The position numbers and the translations under genes are program-made. A stretch of 64,000 nt of DNA from Amycolatopsis sp. WAC 01376 (lineage in GTDB: Bacteria; Actinomycetota; Actinomycetes; Mycobacteriales; Pseudonocardiaceae): NCBI RefSeq assembly GCF_003947415.1, contig NZ_QHKL01000001.1, positions 1,302,001-1,366,000 on the forward strand, given 5' to 3'. Positions 36,186 through 45,125 of this stretch are shown piece after piece. The notes beneath the pieces are model-generated. The model was not told the DNA's origin. It saw nothing but the letters and a program-made list of their open reading frames with translations, and did not search any database. The stretch's first letter is position 1; the number at the start of each line of letters is the position of its first letter.

Positions 36186-36793
36186 CCCGCACTCCGGAAC
36201 CGCACCCGGTCGCCGGGGGCCAGCAGCGCGGGCGGGTCGGCGCGCGGATCGAACAGGACGGTCCGGGTGTGGCCGATCAGCCGCCAGCCACCGGGCGAGA
36301 CGCGCGGGTAGACGCCGGTGAACTCGCCCGCGATCCCGACCGAACCCGGCGGCACGCGAGTGCGCGGAGTCGACAGCCGGGGCTGCCGGAGCGGCTCGGG
36401 AAGTCCTGTCAGGTAACCGAATCCGGGCGCGAACCCGGTGAAGGCCACGGTGTAGACGGCGCCGGTGTGCAGCCGGACGACGTCCTCAGTGGACACTCCG
36501 GCGTCCCGTGCGACGAGTTCGAGATCCTCGCCGTCGTAGGTGACGTCGAGAGTGATCTCCCCGGCTTCGCCTTCGGGCGGATGTTCGAGATCGGCGTCCG
36601 CCAGCAGGTCACGAGCGGCCAAGAGGGCGCCGGAGCCCGGGGTTTCCACCACGAGCAGGCTGCGGGCGCCGGGGACGAGTTCGGCGATCCCCGGCGGGCG
36701 CGCGGCCGAAATCGCGGCGTGTGCCGCGATCGTCTGGGCAAGGGAATCGCAGTCGAGAAGGGCGGCGTGCTCGCCGTAGGCACGCCACCGCAT
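36182..36793 (-). CDS. pxpB: 5-oxoprolinase subunit B (kinase-like)
   Basis: 203 residues. VAFTGFAPGFGYLTGLPEPL, RLSTPRTRVPPGSVGIAGEF and TGVYPRVSPGGWRLIGHT are the allophanate hydrolase subunit 1/KipI/PxpB hallmarks. Directly coupled to pxpC by a four-base overlap. Upstream is the nitrobindin gene, ending ten bases before, so a longer operon is possible. Confidence 0.9.
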   Translation of the reverse strand: MRWRAYGEHAALLDCDSLAQTIAAHAAISAARPPGIAELVPGARSLLVVETPGSGALLAARDLLADADLEHPPEGEAGEITLDVTYDGEDLELVARDAGVSTEDVVRLHTGAVYTVAFTGFAPGFGYLTGLPEPLRQPRLSTPRTRVPPGSVGIAGEFTGVYPRVSPGGWRLIGHTRTVLFDPRADPPALLAPGDRVRFRSAG

Positions 36794-36803
36794 GGAAAGA
36801 GGG

Positions 36804-37427
36804 TCAGCCCACCACGCGACGCAGCAGCGCCGACGTGTGCGGCTGGAGTTCCTGGCCCATCATGGCGCGCTCCTCGACATAGCCGAGTTCGCCGTTGACG
36901 ATGCCGTAGAGCCGCTGCGACGCCGTGACGTCCTTGGCGCTCGACGAGCGGACGACCGCGTCGGTGCCCAGCTCCCAGGCCGGGACCGAAGCCTTGCCAC
37001 GCGGCTTGCCGTAGAAGAGTTCCACGATGCCGGTGTTGTGGGTCAGCAGCAGTTCGATCGTGTCGTCCGCCTGCGGCCGCCAGAACCCGGATTCCCGCGC
37101 GGCCGGACGGATGACCTTGCCGTCCTCGTCGAGCAGCCAGGCACGCGCCTCGTGGATGAGGAACGGGCGGCCGTCGTGCGCGATGGTCAGCTGCATGCCG
37201 AACCGGTACGGGCCTTCGATGGTCGGGTAGTCGACCTCGCCCTCACCGCGCCAGACGCCGACGAGCGGCAGCAGCGCCAGGCAGGCGTCGTTGAGGTTCG
37301 CTCCTTCGCGCAGGTTCGCCGTGTCGCCCGGGATGGGCATGTCGTCGAACTGCGGAAGGTTCCGGTCGCGCGTGTTTTCCGCGCGCTTCTCCGCGGCCTG
37401 GATGGCCTCGTCGCCCTTGGCCGTCAT
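36804..37427 (-). CDS. Nitrobindin-like heme protein (peroxynitrite isomerase family)
   Basis: 207 residues. LLPLVGVWRGEGEVDYPTIE carries the GxWxGxG motif of the nitrobindin beta-barrel, and LQPHTSALLRRV near the C-terminus holds the proximal heme His. Matches Rv0813c in size and place. A peroxynitrite-scavenging role is from characterised relatives. The ATG follows the stop of a 32-residue membrane peptide by three bases. Confidence 0.85.
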   Translation of the reverse strand: MTAKGDEAIQAAEKRAENTRDRNLPQFDDMPIPGDTANLREGANLNDACLALLPLVGVWRGEGEVDYPTIEGPYRFGMQLTIAHDGRPFLIHEARAWLLDEDGKVIRPAARESGFWRPQADDTIELLLTHNTGIVELFYGKPRGKASVPAWELGTDAVVRSSSAKDVTASQRLYGIVNGELGYVEERAMMGQELQPHTSALLRRVVG

Positions 37428-37430
37428 CGG

Positions 37431-37529
37431 TCAGCGCTGGTCCGCGTAAAGCCGGTAGACGACGTACACGGCGAACCAGGTGATCGCGACGCCGGCGAGC
37501 ACCAGCAGGGTCGTAAACAGGATCTCCAC
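37431..37529 (-). CDS. 32-residue single-helix membrane peptide
   Basis: VEILFTTLLVLAGVAITWFA then VYVVYRLYADQR: one membrane helix (about 4-25) with a short basic end. The GTG at 37529 has TAAAGT exactly seven bases upstream (37542-37537), the leaderless-type spacing used by neighbours. The stop lies three bases before the nitrobindin ATG, so they are cotranscribed. It is too short for most gene callers. Function unknown; small helices of this kind often tune a membrane partner. Confidence 0.6.
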   Translation of the reverse strand: MEILFTTLLVLAGVAITWFAVYVVYRLYADQR

Positions 37530-37592
37530 GCCACGCACTTTAGTCGCTACCTGCCCGGACAGGCCTGCCGAGGTCGCGTGGCCGTGCCCACA

Positions 37593-37649
37593 CGCGCGTG
37601 AAGGCCCCCTTCCCTCGGCTCAGCCGAGGGAAGGGGGCCTTCACGCGCG
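37593..37649. repeat. Perfect 28-nt-arm hairpin (GAAGGCCCCCTTCCC family)
   Basis: Arms 37593-37620 and 37622-37649 are exactly complementary around a single C. It lies between the sseC stop (37655) and the promoter of the membrane peptide on the same strand. The same sequence recurs after pstB at 46840-46894, with a one-base shorter pair of arms. Confidence 0.9.
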
Positions 37650-37654
37650 AAACG

Positions 37655-37966
37655 TCAGGCGACAGAGATGGCGAGTTGGTGCACGCCCGGTCCCTGTGCG
37701 GTGACAGAGGCTTCGCCGTTGCCGGAGCGGTGCAGCGCGCGCACCGTCCAGTCGCCGGGGGCCGCGTAGAAGCGGAAGTCGCCGTCGGCCGACGAGACCA
37801 CCTCGCCGGTGAAGTCGCCGCCGCCGTCCAGCAACCGCACGAAGGCGCCGCCGACGGGGCCCTCCGAACCGGTCACCTTGCCTGCCAGCACGACCTGGCC
37901 GCGGGTGTCGTAATCGGCGGGCGTGGCCTCCTGGACCGGTGCGCCGCAGCTGTCGTCTGCCGCCAT
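37655..37966 (-). CDS. sseC: SseC-like DUF1416 protein
   Basis: 103 residues. VVLAGKVTGSEGPVGGAFVR, LLDGGGDFTGEVVSSADGDF and RFYAAPGDWTVRALHRSGNG form a small carboxypeptidase-regulatory-like beta sandwich, the DUF1416 family found after cysA2 in mycobacteria. The ATG at 37966 overlaps the sulfurtransferase stop (TGATG), with GGGAG seven bases upstream. It probably assists sulfur transfer, but its activity is unknown. Confidence 0.85.
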   Translation of the reverse strand: MAADDSCGAPVQEATPADYDTRGQVVLAGKVTGSEGPVGGAFVRLLDGGGDFTGEVVSSADGDFRFYAAPGDWTVRALHRSGNGEASVTAQGPGVHQLAISVA

Positions 37967-38802
37967 CACTTAGCTCCCAACTCGACCGGCACGCCGACGA
38001 GCGAGCCGTATTCCGTCCATGAACCGTCGTAGTTCTTCACGGCGTCGTAGCCGAGGAGCTCGTGCAGCGCGAACCACGCGATGGACGAACGCTCACCGAT
38101 CCGGCAGTACGCGATCGTGGACTTCGACTCGTCGAGGCCCTCGTCGGAGTACAGCTCCTTGATCTCTTCCTCGGTCTTGAAGGTGCCGTCCTCGTTGGCG
38201 ACCTTCGCCCACGGGACGTTCAGCGCGCCCGGGATGTGGCCGGGGACCTGCGACTGCTCCTGCGGCAGGTGCGCCGGGGCGAGCAGCTTGCCGGAGAACT
38301 CGTCGGGCGAACGCACATCGACGAAGTTGCTGGCACCGATGGCCTGGACGACCTCGTCGCGGAACGCGCGGATCGAGAGGTCCTGCTCCTTGGCCTTGTA
38401 CTCGGCCGGCTCGCGCTTGACGTCCTCGGAGTTCAGCTCGCGGCCGTCGAGCTCCCACTTCTTGCGGCCGCCGTCGAGCAGCTGCACGTTCTCGTGGCCG
38501 TAGAGCTTGAAGTACCAGTACGCGTACGCGGCGAACCAGTTGTTGTTGCCGCCGTAGAGGATCACGCGGTCGTCGTTCGAGATGCCCTTCTCGGACAGCA
38601 GCTTCTCGAAGCCCTCCTTGTCGACGAAGTCGCGGCGGACCCCGTCCTGCAGGTCCTTGCGCCAGTCGAACTTCACCGCACCGCGGATGTGTCCGTTGTC
38701 GTACGCGGTCGTGTCCTCGTCGACCTCGATGAACACGACACCCGGGGTGTCCAGGTTCTCTTCGGCCCACTGGGTGGTGACCAGGACGTCTTCACGGCTC
38801 AT
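37966..38802 (-). CDS. cysA2: Thiosulfate/3-mercaptopyruvate sulfurtransferase (rhodanese)
   Basis: 278 residues with two rhodanese domains. The inactive N-terminal copy has AYDNGHIRGAVKFDWRKDLQ; the C-terminal copy carries the persulfide Cys in KSTIAYCRIGERSSIAWF (CRxGxR loop). It moves sulfur from thiosulfate or mercaptopyruvate to acceptors such as MoeZ-type carriers. Middle gene of a minus-strand sulfur operon (DUF4395, this gene, sseC). Confidence 0.92.
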   Translation of the reverse strand: MSREDVLVTTQWAEENLDTPGVVFIEVDEDTTAYDNGHIRGAVKFDWRKDLQDGVRRDFVDKEGFEKLLSEKGISNDDRVILYGGNNNWFAAYAYWYFKLYGHENVQLLDGGRKKWELDGRELNSEDVKREPAEYKAKEQDLSIRAFRDEVVQAIGASNFVDVRSPDEFSGKLLAPAHLPQEQSQVPGHIPGALNVPWAKVANEDGTFKTEEEIKELYSDEGLDESKSTIAYCRIGERSSIAWFALHELLGYDAVKNYDGSWTEYGSLVGVPVELGAK

Positions 38803-38823
38803 GGAGCTGACTCTCTTTCTGGG

Positions 38824-39258
38824 TTAGGACGCGCGAGGGCTGGGGCTGAAACGTTTGATGAGCAGGTACATCTCGCAACCGAGACAGAAGTCGAACGCCG
38901 CGTTGAGGAAGGCCGCGAGCAGCGCGAACGCCGTCGCGACGAAGCCGAGCGCGGTCAACCCGGTCGCGAAGCCGACGGTGCCGACGACGGCGAACACGAA
39001 CCCGACGGCCTGCGCGAACCGCAGCGGGGCGGCGTCCTCGCGTTCGGCCGTCGGGCCGAGCCGCGGCGCGACCAGGTAGCGGTAGAGGACGGAGTACGGC
39101 GAGGGCTTGAGCCCGATGAAGGCCCCGATCGCGAACACCACCGCCTGCGCCGCGAGCAGTGGCCACCACTGGGTGATGAGCACGACCGCGAGCACGATCG
39201 TCGTCAGGATGGCGGCGAAACGCGGACCACGGGGGTCGACGGCCGGTCCTGCGGACAT
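38824..39258 (-). CDS. DUF4395 membrane protein
   Basis: 144 residues with four membrane helices, the typical DUF4395 plan: FIGLKPSPYSVLYRYLVAPR in the loop and FLNAAFDFCLGCEMYLLIKR at the C-terminal end, where the CLGC pair is conserved. Relatives sit beside sulfurtransferase and thioredoxin genes, as here. AGGAGG lies five bases before the ATG. A Cys-bearing leader peptide is encoded 66 bases upstream. Confidence 0.85.
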   Translation of the reverse strand: MSAGPAVDPRGPRFAAILTTIVLAVVLITQWWPLLAAQAVVFAIGAFIGLKPSPYSVLYRYLVAPRLGPTAEREDAAPLRFAQAVGFVFAVVGTVGFATGLTALGFVATAFALLAAFLNAAFDFCLGCEMYLLIKRFSPSPRAS

Positions 39259-39287
39259 GGTTCCTCCTGCGAACGAGAGGGAAAGGT

Positions 39288-39306
39288 GCGTGCCGGAAGG
39301 GCACGC
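39288..39306 (-). promoter_or_regulatory. Hairpin between leader peptide and DUF4395 ribosome binding site
   Basis: A 7-bp stem GCGTGCC/GGCACGC with a short loop, positioned between the leader peptide stop (39325) and the AGGAGG of the DUF4395 gene. It could take part in translational or transcriptional attenuation. Confidence 0.45.
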
Positions 39307-39324
39307 GCAGGCATCAGGGCGCGT

Positions 39325-39411
39325 TCAGCGAGCCGGACACAGGCTGCTGCGAACGCGGCACAGATCCACTGCGCGGCGCTGGGTCAGCAAGGTTCGGGGC
39401 AGCCTGTTCAC
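39325..39411 (-). CDS. Cysteine-type regulatory leader peptide
   Basis: 28 codons from GTG 39411 to TGA 39325. The segment LLTQRRAVDLCRVRSSLCPA fits the actinobacterial leader-peptide pattern (RR-x-V-D-L-x-R-V, then Cys near the end) found before sulfur genes and transporters. TACCCT lies exactly seven bases before the GTG (39424-39419), so it is probably a leaderless transcript. Ribosome pausing at the two Cys codons when cysteine is scarce would open the downstream DUF4395-cysA2-sseC genes. Family fit is from memory; mechanism is inferred. Confidence 0.72.
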   Translation of the reverse strand: MNRLPRTLLTQRRAVDLCRVRSSLCPAR

Positions 39412-39486
39412 GGGCACGAGGGTACGCAGAGCTCCCTCAGGTTGGGAACCGTGTTCACACCTTGGGACGCTTCCCAAAATTCGGGA

Positions 39487-39906
39487 TCAGACGTTCGCCA
39501 GGTGGGGTTTCAGGGCTTCGAGAAGCTCCTGACCTCGGGGAACGCCGCCGACGCGAAAAACCTCCCGGCCGTCCGGCGTCAAGGCCAGCGTCGTCGGAGT
39601 CCGCAATATCGAAAGTGCTTGGGCGACTTCGGGGGTCTCGGTGACGTCCAGATCGACGTGCGTGAGGCCGTCGGTCTTGTCCGCGAGCGCCGACAGGATC
39701 ACGCGGGTGTGGCGGCACGGCGCGCAGAACGTCGTCGAGATCTGGACCAGGGTGACGCCTTCGGGCGCGAGGGCGTCCGAGACGCGGCCGGGCAGTGCGG
39801 GCTCGCCTGTCTTCGCCGCGCGGACGCGGCCGTTGCGCGCCTGCAGCAGCGCGCCCGCCACGCCGCCGAGCACCAGTACGCCCAGCAGCACCCACACCCC
39901 GGTCAT
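39487..39906 (-). CDS. thiX: Membrane-anchored thioredoxin-like protein
   Basis: 139 residues. One N-terminal membrane helix (MTGVWVLLGVLVLGGVAGAL) then a thioredoxin fold with active site FCAPCRHTRVILSAL and cis-Pro in SILRTPTTLAL. It corresponds to Rv0816c. It ends upstream of the leader peptide that precedes the sulfur genes and starts seven bases after the lmeA stop, so it belongs to an lmeA-thiX unit. Confidence 0.85.
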   Translation of the reverse strand: MTGVWVLLGVLVLGGVAGALLQARNGRVRAAKTGEPALPGRVSDALAPEGVTLVQISTTFCAPCRHTRVILSALADKTDGLTHVDLDVTETPEVAQALSILRTPTTLALTPDGREVFRVGGVPRGQELLEALKPHLANV

Positions 39907-39913
39907 CCGCAAG

Positions 39914-40807
39914 TCACCCCTGAGGCTTCGCTCCGCTGAAGGCGACGTTCTTGCCTTCACCCTTGATGGTCACCGAGCCGCTGTTCACGCGTACCGACGT
40001 CGGGGTCACCGAGAACGGCATCGCGCCGGTGTCGATGGTCGCGTTGAAGTTCGGCAGCAGCGCGTCCTGTACCGCTTGGGGAACGACGGTGGTCTCCTTG
40101 TCATTCCCGAACTGCAGCCGCTTCGGCTCGATGCTGATCTTCTGGCCCTTGAGTTCGATCATCGCGAAGCAGAAGATCTCCACCTTCTGCCCGGCGATCT
40201 GCACGTTGCCCGACAGCCGGATGCCCGCGCTGGAGCTGTCGATCGGTTCGCCCTGCGCGTTGGTGGTCGGCGGCGTCGTCTCGCCCTGGCCGTTCTCGCC
40301 GTTGCGGACGTAGTCCTCGGTGACCGGCTCGATCTTGAGGTTCTCGATCTTGTCGAGCGGGGCCTGCTTCGCGATGTCGGAAGCCTTGACGGTCACTTCG
40401 CCCTTGAGCGTGCCGATGACGATCGACTTCGTGTTGCCGGAGGTCAGATCCGACAGCGGCGCCGTGACGTCACTCATGTCCGCGTTGAAATCCACGTCCC
40501 GCAGCTTCGGCGGGACGGCGACGCCCTGGGCGTTGATGGTGATGTGACTGTAGTCACCGGAAAGGGCCTGGGTCAGGAACGGGAAACCGTGCACCGTGAC
40601 GGCCGGATCGTTGGCCAGCGCCAGCTGTTCGCGGGTCTTCTGGGAGATCGTGTGCTCGGCGAACGCCGCCGCCCCGAAATCGGCCCCGACCAGCAGCACC
40701 ACCAGTACCGCGAGGGCGATGAGCCAGCCCCGTCCACGGCGCTTTCCTCGCTTGGCGGACCGGCCGGGGGACGGTCGGTCGTCATGCGCCACGGGCCTGC
40801 TCACCAT
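39914..40807 (-). CDS. lmeA: LmeA-like phospholipid-binding protein (DUF2993)
   Basis: 297 residues. A basic N-terminus and signal anchor (GWLIALAVLVVLLVGADFGA) lead to the DUF2993 domain: VHGFPFLTQALSGDYSHITI, LRDVDFNADMSDVTAPLSDL and VTIKGEGKNVAF. Rv0817c/LmeA of mycobacteria binds lipids and helps mannan elongation of lipomannan. AAAGGAGA lies nine bases before the ATG at 40807. Confidence 0.87.
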   Translation of the reverse strand: MVSRPVAHDDRPSPGRSAKRGKRRGRGWLIALAVLVVLLVGADFGAAAFAEHTISQKTREQLALANDPAVTVHGFPFLTQALSGDYSHITINAQGVAVPPKLRDVDFNADMSDVTAPLSDLTSGNTKSIVIGTLKGEVTVKASDIAKQAPLDKIENLKIEPVTEDYVRNGENGQGETTPPTTNAQGEPIDSSSAGIRLSGNVQIAGQKVEIFCFAMIELKGQKISIEPKRLQFGNDKETTVVPQAVQDALLPNFNATIDTGAMPFSVTPTSVRVNSGSVTIKGEGKNVAFSGAKPQG

Positions 40808-40899
40808 TGCGTCGAATCTCCTTTGTAAAGCTCTTTGGCCAGGTGTGATCGATCCAGCACGGGGTAGGTCCTCGGCTGTTCACCCGCTATTCTCACTAA

Positions 40900-41706
<807 letters not shown>

Positions 41707-41772
41707 GTCCCCTCTCCTCCTGCCTGACAAGACGCCCGGGCGCCCCGCGGGTTCCCCGGTAGGGTCGGTTTC

Positions 41773-42648
41773 ATGCTCGAACTGCTGTGGACCGGTGAAC
41801 CGGAAACGGAAGAGATCCGCCGTTTCCTGCTCGCCGTGCGTGAAGCCGACGGCCGCCCCGAGGACACCGGTTTCGCCGGTGGACAGCATCTTTTGGGACA
41901 GATCGACGGCGAGCTGGTCGCGTACGCGCACCTGGACACCGAAGGCGATTCGCACGGAAACCAGGTCGCCGAGCTTTTCGTTCATCCCGGGCACCGCCGC
42001 TCCGGGCACGGCAGGGCGCTCACCAAGGCGCTCGTCGACCACGTCGAAGGGAAGCCGCTGCGCGTCTGGGCGCACGGCGATCACCCCGCCGCCGTCCACC
42101 TCGCCGGTACCGAAGGCTTCGAGCGCGCGCGGGAACTGCTGATCCTGCATGCCGACGTCGAAACAGCCGATTGGCCGGAACCCGTGACGCGCGAAGGCGT
42201 CACACTGCGCACCTTCGTACCCGGCCAGGATGAGGAAGCGATGGTCCGCGTCAACGCGCGTGCCTTCGACTGGCATCCCGAGCAAGGCGCCCTGACCGCC
42301 GACGACGTCCGCGCGACCGAAACCGAGGCCTGGTTCGACCCCGACGGCTTCTTCCTCGCCGAGGAGAACGGTGAGGTCGTCGGCTTCCACTGGACGAAGG
42401 TCCACGAGGCCGTTCCCGGCCGATTCGGCGGCGAGCCCGCCGGCGAGGTCTACGTCGTCGGCATCGATCCGGACGCGCAGGGCGGCGGCCTCGGCAAGGC
42501 GCTCACGCTCGCCGGGCTGCGGTATCTCCGCGATCGCGGACTCGGCCAAGTGATCTTGTACGTCGAAGGCGACAACGCCCCCGCACTCGCCGTTTATTCG
42601 AAGCTCGGCTTCACCCGATACGAGGTCGACGTTCAATACGCTCGGTAA
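41773..42648 (+). CDS. mshD: Mycothiol synthase MshD
   Basis: 291 residues with two GNAT domains: the N-terminal copy has VAELFVHPGHRRSGHGRALT and the C-terminal copy VYVVGIDPDAQGGGLGKALT and LYVEGDNAPALAVYSKLGFT. MshD acetylates the Cys-GlcN-inositol intermediate in the last step of mycothiol synthesis. TAGGGT seven bases before the ATG is a leaderless-type box. Same place as Rv0819. Confidence 0.93.
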   Translation: MLELLWTGEPETEEIRRFLLAVREADGRPEDTGFAGGQHLLGQIDGELVAYAHLDTEGDSHGNQVAELFVHPGHRRSGHGRALTKALVDHVEGKPLRVWAHGDHPAAVHLAGTEGFERARELLILHADVETADWPEPVTREGVTLRTFVPGQDEEAMVRVNARAFDWHPEQGALTADDVRATETEAWFDPDGFFLAEENGEVVGFHWTKVHEAVPGRFGGEPAGEVYVVGIDPDAQGGGLGKALTLAGLRYLRDRGLGQVILYVEGDNAPALAVYSKLGFTRYEVDVQYAR

Positions 42649-42757
42649 CCGTGTTCACACGTGCGGCACTTGACCGGTCACGGAGAGCAGACGCGCAGGT
42701 CACGGCCGGGACACGGTCCACTTTCGGAGTAGTCGCGCTGCTCACATCGGCCGCCTT

Positions 42758-42779
42758 GTTCACTTGCCGTTCACCCTCT
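42758..42779 (+). promoter_or_regulatory. PHO box upstream of pstS
   Basis: Two 11-bp direct repeats, GTTCACTTGCC and GTTCACCCTCT, match the actinomycete PhoP-binding unit GTTCACC. A TAGTGT -10 box starts 27 bases downstream (42807-42812). Confidence 0.82.
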
Positions 42780-42877
42780 GACGGCCACCTGTCCACTGTC
42801 GGTGCTTAGTGTCCGGGTCCGGAAGGAACGCTCCCGTTCCACCGATCCGGCGAAAGTCTCCCAGTGGAGGAAATGCA

Positions 42878-44005
42878 GTGAAGATCATGCGGCCCGCGGG
42901 CGCGATCGGCATCGTGGCCACCGCCGCCCTCGTGCTCGGCGCCTGTGGATCCGACCCGGCGGCGACCAAGCCCGGCAGCACCGGTGCCGCCGCCGCGCCC
43001 AGCGGCACGGCCGACGTCGATTGCGGCGGCAAGAACCCGCTTTCGGCCGAGGGCTCGTCCGCCCAGAAGACGGCGATCGACATCTTCGTGCAGGCCTACG
43101 CCGCCAAGTGCTCCGGCCAGAAGGTGAACTACAACCCCAGCGGTTCGGGCGCCGGCGTCAAGCAGTTCAACGGCAACCAGGTCGACTTCGCCGGATCCGA
43201 CTCGCCGCTCAAGTCCGGTGAGGAAGCCGACAAGGCCAAGGCCCGGTGCGCCTCCGACGCCTGGAACCTCCCGCTCGTCATCGGCCCGGTCGCGGTCGCC
43301 TACAAGGTTTCCGGGGTCGACAAGCTGACCCTGACCCCCGAGGTCACCGCCAAGATCTTCAACGGCGGCATCACCAAGTGGAACGACCCGGCCATCAAGG
43401 CGGTCAAGGGCAACGAGGGCGTCAACCTGCCGGACAAGCCGATCCAGGTCATCTCCCGCACCGACGAGTCGGGCACCACCGACAACTTCCAGAAGTACCT
43501 GAAGATCGCCTCGAAGGGCGCTTGGACCCAGGGCGACGGCAAGAAGTTCAACGGTGGCGTCGGTAACGGTGCCGAAAAGTCCAACGGTGTGGCCAGCGCG
43601 GTCAAGGCCACCGACGGCGCCATCACCTACGTCGAGTCCGCCTTCGCGAAGGACGGCCTCAACGCCGCCCTGATCGACAGCGGCTCCGGCGGTGTCGAGC
43701 TCAACGCGGCGAACGTCGCCAAGTCCCTCGACGCGGCGAAGTTCAAGAAGGAGGGCTCCAACGACCTCGCCCTCGACCTCGACGCGATCTACGGCAGCAA
43801 CGTCGCCGGCGCGTACCCGGTCATCCTCGCCACCTACGAGATCGTCTGCTCGAAGTACGCCGACGCCGAGGTCGCCAAGGCCGTCAAGGCCTTCCTGACC
43901 GTCGCCGCCACGGACGGCCAGAAGCCGCTCGCGGACAAGGGTTACGTGCCGATCCCGCAGAGCCTGCAGGACAAGGTCCTGACCGCCGTCAAGGCCATCG
44001 CCTGA
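42878..44005 (+). CDS. pstS: Phosphate-binding lipoprotein PstS
   Basis: 375 residues. A lipoprotein signal ends in VLGAC with the lipidated Cys at residue 23. Phosphate-binding segments AEGSSAQKTAIDIFVQAYAA, YNPSGSGAGVKQF, FAGSDSPLK and SRTDESGTTDNFQKYL are present. TGGAGG seven bases before the GTG at 42878 fixes the start. It delivers phosphate to PstCAB. A PHO box lies about 100 bp upstream. Confidence 0.95.
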   Translation: MKIMRPAGAIGIVATAALVLGACGSDPAATKPGSTGAAAAPSGTADVDCGGKNPLSAEGSSAQKTAIDIFVQAYAAKCSGQKVNYNPSGSGAGVKQFNGNQVDFAGSDSPLKSGEEADKAKARCASDAWNLPLVIGPVAVAYKVSGVDKLTLTPEVTAKIFNGGITKWNDPAIKAVKGNEGVNLPDKPIQVISRTDESGTTDNFQKYLKIASKGAWTQGDGKKFNGGVGNGAEKSNGVASAVKATDGAITYVESAFAKDGLNAALIDSGSGGVELNAANVAKSLDAAKFKKEGSNDLALDLDAIYGSNVAGAYPVILATYEIVCSKYADAEVAKAVKAFLTVAATDGQKPLADKGYVPIPQSLQDKVLTAVKAIA

Positions 44006-44049
44006 CCTTCAGGTTGATCGGTAGAAGACAGGCTGGACAGAAGTAGTCG

Positions 44050-45123
44050 ATGAGCGATTCATCTTCGCCCAGAACGCCCACCGGCGACCCCGGTGGGCGT
44101 TCTGGCGTCCGCGAGACCTTCACGGAGGACCCGATTTCGGAGCAACCTGCCGCGTCACCGCCCGAGAAGTCCTCGGTGCCGCTCGCGAGCCCCAATTCCA
44201 GGACGGTGCGACCCGGTGACCGCATCTTCCAGTTCCTGACCACCGGTGCCGGCGTCTTCGTCGTCGCACTGATCGGCCTGATCGGACTGTTCCTGCTGGT
44301 GCAGGCCATTCCGGCGCTCCAGGCCGACGAAGCGAGCTTCCTGACGAGCCAGGTCTGGCAGACCGATCCGGGCGACATGCGCTTCGGCATCATGGGCCTG
44401 CTGCTGGTCACGGTCTACTCGTCGCTGCTGGCGCTGATCATCGCGATGCCGATCTCGCTCGGCATCGCCCTCTTCCTGACCCAGTACGCGCCGAAGCGGC
44501 TGGCGCGGCCGTTCGCCTACGTCATCGACCTGCTCGCCACGGTCCCCTCGATCATCTACGGCCTGTGGGGCCTGATGGTCTTCGCGCCGACGATCGAGCC
44601 CTTCTCCCGGTGGGTCAACGACACCTTCTCGTGGATCCCGATCTTCGCGGCGGGCAACGTCTCGCCGGACATGCGCGGCACGATCTTCACCGCGGGCATC
44701 GTGCTCGCCGTGATGATCCTGCCGATCATCACCTCGCTGTCCCGCGAGGTGTTCGAGCGGACCCCGACCCCGCACATCGAAGGCGCGCTGGCGCTGGGCG
44801 CCACCCGCTGGGAGGTCATCCGCACCACGGTGCTGCCGTTCGGCAAGGCGGGCTACATCGGCGCCTCCATGCTCGGCCTCGGCCGAGCGCTCGGCGAGAC
44901 GATCGCGCTCGCGATCATCCTGACCGGCGCGGTGGGCCGCGAGTTCACCTGGAGCCTCTTCGACGGCGGCGCCACCTTCGCCTCGAAGATCGCGGCGGAC
45001 TACGCGGAACTCAACAACGAGATCTCGGCGGGCGCGTACATCGCGGCCGGCCTCGTGCTGTTCCTGCTGACGTTCGTCGTCAACTTCGCCGCGCGATCCA
45101 TCATCGCCAAGAAGGGGGACTGA
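44050..45123 (+). CDS. pstC: Phosphate ABC transporter permease PstC
   Basis: 357 residues. A ~55-residue hydrophilic N-terminal extension precedes six membrane helices. The permease loop that contacts PstB is visible as EGALALGATRWEVIRTTVLP, and the family block LATVPSIIYGLWGLMVFAPT is present. Follows pstS in the operon and precedes pstA by three bases. Confidence 0.95.
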   Translation: MSDSSSPRTPTGDPGGRSGVRETFTEDPISEQPAASPPEKSSVPLASPNSRTVRPGDRIFQFLTTGAGVFVVALIGLIGLFLLVQAIPALQADEASFLTSQVWQTDPGDMRFGIMGLLLVTVYSSLLALIIAMPISLGIALFLTQYAPKRLARPFAYVIDLLATVPSIIYGLWGLMVFAPTIEPFSRWVNDTFSWIPIFAAGNVSPDMRGTIFTAGIVLAVMILPIITSLSREVFERTPTPHIEGALALGATRWEVIRTTVLPFGKAGYIGASMLGLGRALGETIALAIILTGAVGREFTWSLFDGGATFASKIAADYAELNNEISAGAYIAAGLVLFLLTFVVNFAARSIIAKKGD

Positions 45124-45125
45124 GC

